A DNA stretch of 20,896 nucleotides, taken from the NCBI GenBank assembly GCA_015680685.1, contig MNCI01004998.1, forward strand, positions 156,996 to 177,891, written 5' to 3'. Shown one piece after another: positions 18,961-20,896 of the stretch; the stretch's first letter is position 1; every line of letters starts with the position of its first letter. Source of the DNA: Gnetum montanum. Taxonomy: Eukaryota > Streptophyta > Gnetopsida > Gnetales > Gnetaceae. The notes below the pieces were generated by a model. The model saw only the letters and a list, made by a program, of their open reading frames with translations, made no database searches and had not been told where the DNA came from. The translations under genes were made by a program, and so were the position numbers.

Positions 18961-19031
18961 TATTTATATATAGACTCAATATCGGGGATCTAATATTAGT
19001 GAAGACCTGATATCAGTGACCCAATATTAGA
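18961..19031 (-). promoter_or_regulatory. Internal U3-like promoter ahead of ORF3 (element A)
   Basis: The minus strand shows a series of AATATT, GATATC, AATATTAG and CGATATTGA motifs (19031-18976). A strong TATA box, TATATATAAATA, follows at about 18972-18961. The motif block aligns with the U3 of A's own LTR (2151-2203) in order and spacing, including the shared strings AATATTGGGT and ATCCC[CT]GATATTGA. It lies about 520 bases before the ORF3 ATG, like the block in element C. Confidence 0.65.
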
Positions 19032-20540
19032 GCTCAAGAAAATGCATTTCTTGTGAGAATTGAATGGAAAAAATTAATTACTTTCGAAGTTTGGAAGGGT
19101 TTAAGGTAGCTTAGAGAGTTTGGATGATGAAAATATGATCATTTTTATCAAAAATTTATCATTGGAAGTTCATAGAGAGGGACTCCTGGGCTACGAAAGT
19201 TCATAAGTTTGGTAAGAAGGGTAATGAATTCATATTTGTAAAATGGAGAGTGTAAGTGATATGGGAAGTGTTTATTGATATTTGGAAGGTTCAATATGAG
19301 GTGGAATTGCTTGGCTAGTATAAGATACAATAGTTATACAAGTGGATCCTCCCCAAAGCAAGCTATAGCCCTTAATTCCCTTGTATAACCATGCCAAGAA
19401 GTGTCATTAGGCACTTAAGGAGTTGAATGTAAGACATACCTATTTAGCAAAACACACATGTTAGTACCACCAATTTGGAAAAATAACATTGTTATACAAA
19501 ATCATAAGTTATGATTATTCAAATAGTGAGATGAGATGGACCTAGAAGGGATTGTAGAAATTGGGACATGAGGTGTCTTACCATAGGCATAATGAATTCT
19601 TTTGTTTCATTAGTGGCTAAAGTAATCATTAGCCTTTCTATCCAAGATTCAAACCAAGTCTAGACCACATTCCAGTGACATCACATCGTTTCATCTCTTG
19701 GACTTACAATTGTAAGACTATCAATGTTACAAGGGGTATTGTCACTTGGCATATTGTCCAAAGGAGGAGTTTTTTTCACGGTAGTTTATTTTTATGTTTC
19801 CATTTTTGAGAAGTTGCCTACCTTCAAGCATGGGTAACATGTTTTTCCAATGGGACCCCCAAAAATTTATTTTGTGCTCTTTTATTTTTTAGCTATGTCA
19901 ACCTTTGAAGGTAGTGCTTATTTAACTTTTACTCCCATTTTTTGTTAAATCTACAAGGATATAATACAACCTTATTAACATAATAGAACTCACAATAATA
20001 ATCCAAAAAGAATCCACAAATCCTCTTGATGTCACATCTTTTACATTTCCTCTTGGTGCTTCATTTTTCTATCTAGGAATAATGATCACAAGTTTATTCT
20101 TAGTTGCATGATGGAAAAGAATATCATTATGGCCATGGTAAAAACCTCTTATTAATGGGATGGATGGATGGATGATGTGGGTTCGGTATGCAAATAATCA
20201 GTCTTTTATGACTTGATAACATAGAGAGATCTTCACCTTATTGGACTACATCTTGCATGTATTTAATGTGTCTTGTTAACAATCAAAATTATTTAAAAAT
20301 GGTTTGAAAACAAAGTATAAAAGAAATGGAAAAGATAGTAAAAAGTATGAAAATGTGTAAAGAATGAAAAATATTAAAAGAATGAAAAATGTCAAAGAAT
20401 TGAAAAATGAAGAAATGGAAAAGTATAAAAGAATCTAAAAATGTCAAAGAATGTGAAAAATGAAAAGAAAATGAAAAATTTAGTAAGGTTTAGAAGGTAC
20501 CTACGACTCTAGATTGACACACCCATGGCTATTACTGAAT
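19032..20540 (-). other. Spacer between pol and ORF3 promoter of element A
   Basis: No coding sequence was recognised. About 20000-20060 matches element C near 12270-12340 (minus strand GTGACATCAAGAGG against GTGACTTCAAGGG). The pol-proximal part holds the T-rich degenerate repeat described separately. A GATG run (GATGGATGGATGGATGATG) is at about 20160-20178. Confidence 0.55.
20290..20480. repeat. Degenerate purine/pyrimidine tandem repeat
   Basis: On the plus strand, units like GAATGAAAAATGTCAAA of about 17-18 bases repeat roughly ten times with drift. On element A's coding strand it is a TTTTTCATTCTTT-type tract just after pol. Element C has a T-rich tract in the same place (11815-11960) sharing ACTTTGTTTT. 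Confidence 0.7.
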
Positions 20541-20896
20541 TTAGGTAAAGATAGAACAAGTAGAAGACTGGTGGGTAGGTTGGGTAGACTCTTTTGAATA
20601 TTTGTAGTATGGTTTGACTTGTTGGATATTAATGAGGATAAGAATATGTGGGCTAGATGGGTGGTGAATTTGTAAGGCACTAGATGGATAAGTGGCATGC
20701 ATAATGTATGGTCTCTCCCAAAGTGTCTCAAATTTAGACTTTTGGGGTAAATGACTAGGATTATAATAAAGGACTTTGTCACCTAGCTATATAGTTACAT
20801 TTCTTATCTGCAAATCATGCCTAAGTTCACTGCCCATAAGTGCTACTTGTTGATTTTCATCTAAAAGATTCAAATTCATTAGACGTTCCTTTTGTG
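20541..20896 (-). pseudogene. pol: Integrase C-terminal end of element A (runs off the right edge)
   Basis: From the right edge leftward one frame reads LMNLNLLDENQQVALMG, LGDKVLYYNPSHLPQKSKF, ETLWERPYIM and INIQQVKPYY. These align with the end of element C's integrase (LINLNVLDEN, LEDKVLYWNPAHVPQKVKF, KLWEGSYII, VNIQQVKPFL). A TAG precedes LGDKV, and I take TAA at 20543-20541 as the end. This is the integrase C-terminal domain, which follows the catalytic core and is linked to DNA binding. It fixes element A's direction and shows that ORF3 follows pol in A as in C. Confidence 0.85.

Larger units (their letters stand above)
1394..20896 (-). mobile_element. Element A: older minus-strand Athila-like retrotransposon, interrupted by element C
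   Basis: Only 1394-4607 and 17874-20896 belong to A; element C (4608-17873) sits between them. Reading leftward, A shows the integrase C-terminus, a spacer, an internal promoter, a leader intron, ORF3 (split), a polypurine site and a 3' LTR. The order matches element C exactly, and each coding part aligns with C. ORF3 sequence resumes on the left side of C at the point where it breaks off on the right, in the same reading frame once one 5-bp duplication copy is removed. The 5' LTR, gag and most of pol lie beyond the right edge. Confidence 0.88.

Noticed and set aside
20501-20782. 93-codon minus-strand frame
   Set aside because: It overlaps the true integrase C-terminal frame of element A in another phase. 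The homologous reading frame is the one listed at 20541-20896.
1-20896. tRNA, rRNA or ordinary host genes
   Set aside because: No tRNA cloverleaf, rRNA core or intact non-transposon gene was recognised on either strand by eye.

Overview
The window reads as plant nuclear repeat DNA with no ordinary host gene. It is a stack of decayed Ty3/gypsy LTR retrotransposons of the OTA group, most like Athila. Supporting evidence: tRNA-Asp-type primer-binding sites, an FMDDFS reverse-transcriptase motif, a D..D(35)E integrase, and a long third ORF (ORF3) after pol. The many CAG/CAA-to-stop and TGG-to-stop changes suit a heavily methylated, large seed-plant genome. The species cannot be named from sequence alone.

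Layout. Element A is the oldest host copy and lies on the minus strand. Going leftward, it enters at the right edge as the integrase C-terminus (20896-20541). It continues as a spacer with a T-rich repeat, an internal promoter (about 19031-18961), a predicted leader intron (18732-18444) and the 5' part of ORF3 (18443-17874). The rest of ORF3 (4607-2434), the polypurine site and a truncated 3' LTR (2229-1394) lie on the far side of the insertion. Element C (4608-17873, plus strand, 13.3 kb) is inserted in A's ORF3. It has both LTRs (915 and 963 bp), TGATGAG..CTCA/GTCA ends, a near-perfect 5-bp target duplication (ATAAG/ATAAT), a PBS, gag, protease, RT, RNase H, integrase, a 1.6-kb spacer, an internal promoter, an intron and ORF3. 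Element B (1393 to the left edge, minus strand) has its 5' LTR, PBS and gag start, and appears to be inserted in A's 3' LTR.

Most interesting observation. In both A and C, ORF3 is preceded by a promoter-like block that copies the palindromic U3 module of that element's own LTR and is followed by a TATA box. C uses GGCC-centred 18-bp palindromes, while A uses GATATC/AATATT motifs. Downstream, both show a strong 5' splice site, an intron of about 300 bp, and CAG directly abutting the ORF3 ATG. R-U5, PBS and ORF3 are homologous between A and C, yet the U3 modules are unrelated. The U3 module has therefore apparently been exchanged together with its internal copy. I infer that ORF3 is a separately transcribed, spliced gene, possibly a regulator acting on the element's own U3. 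ORF3 has a conserved N-terminal domain resembling the 'putative plant transposon protein' family, a Pro/Gln-rich linker and a long coiled coil. I see no membrane segment, so it does not look like an envelope protein.
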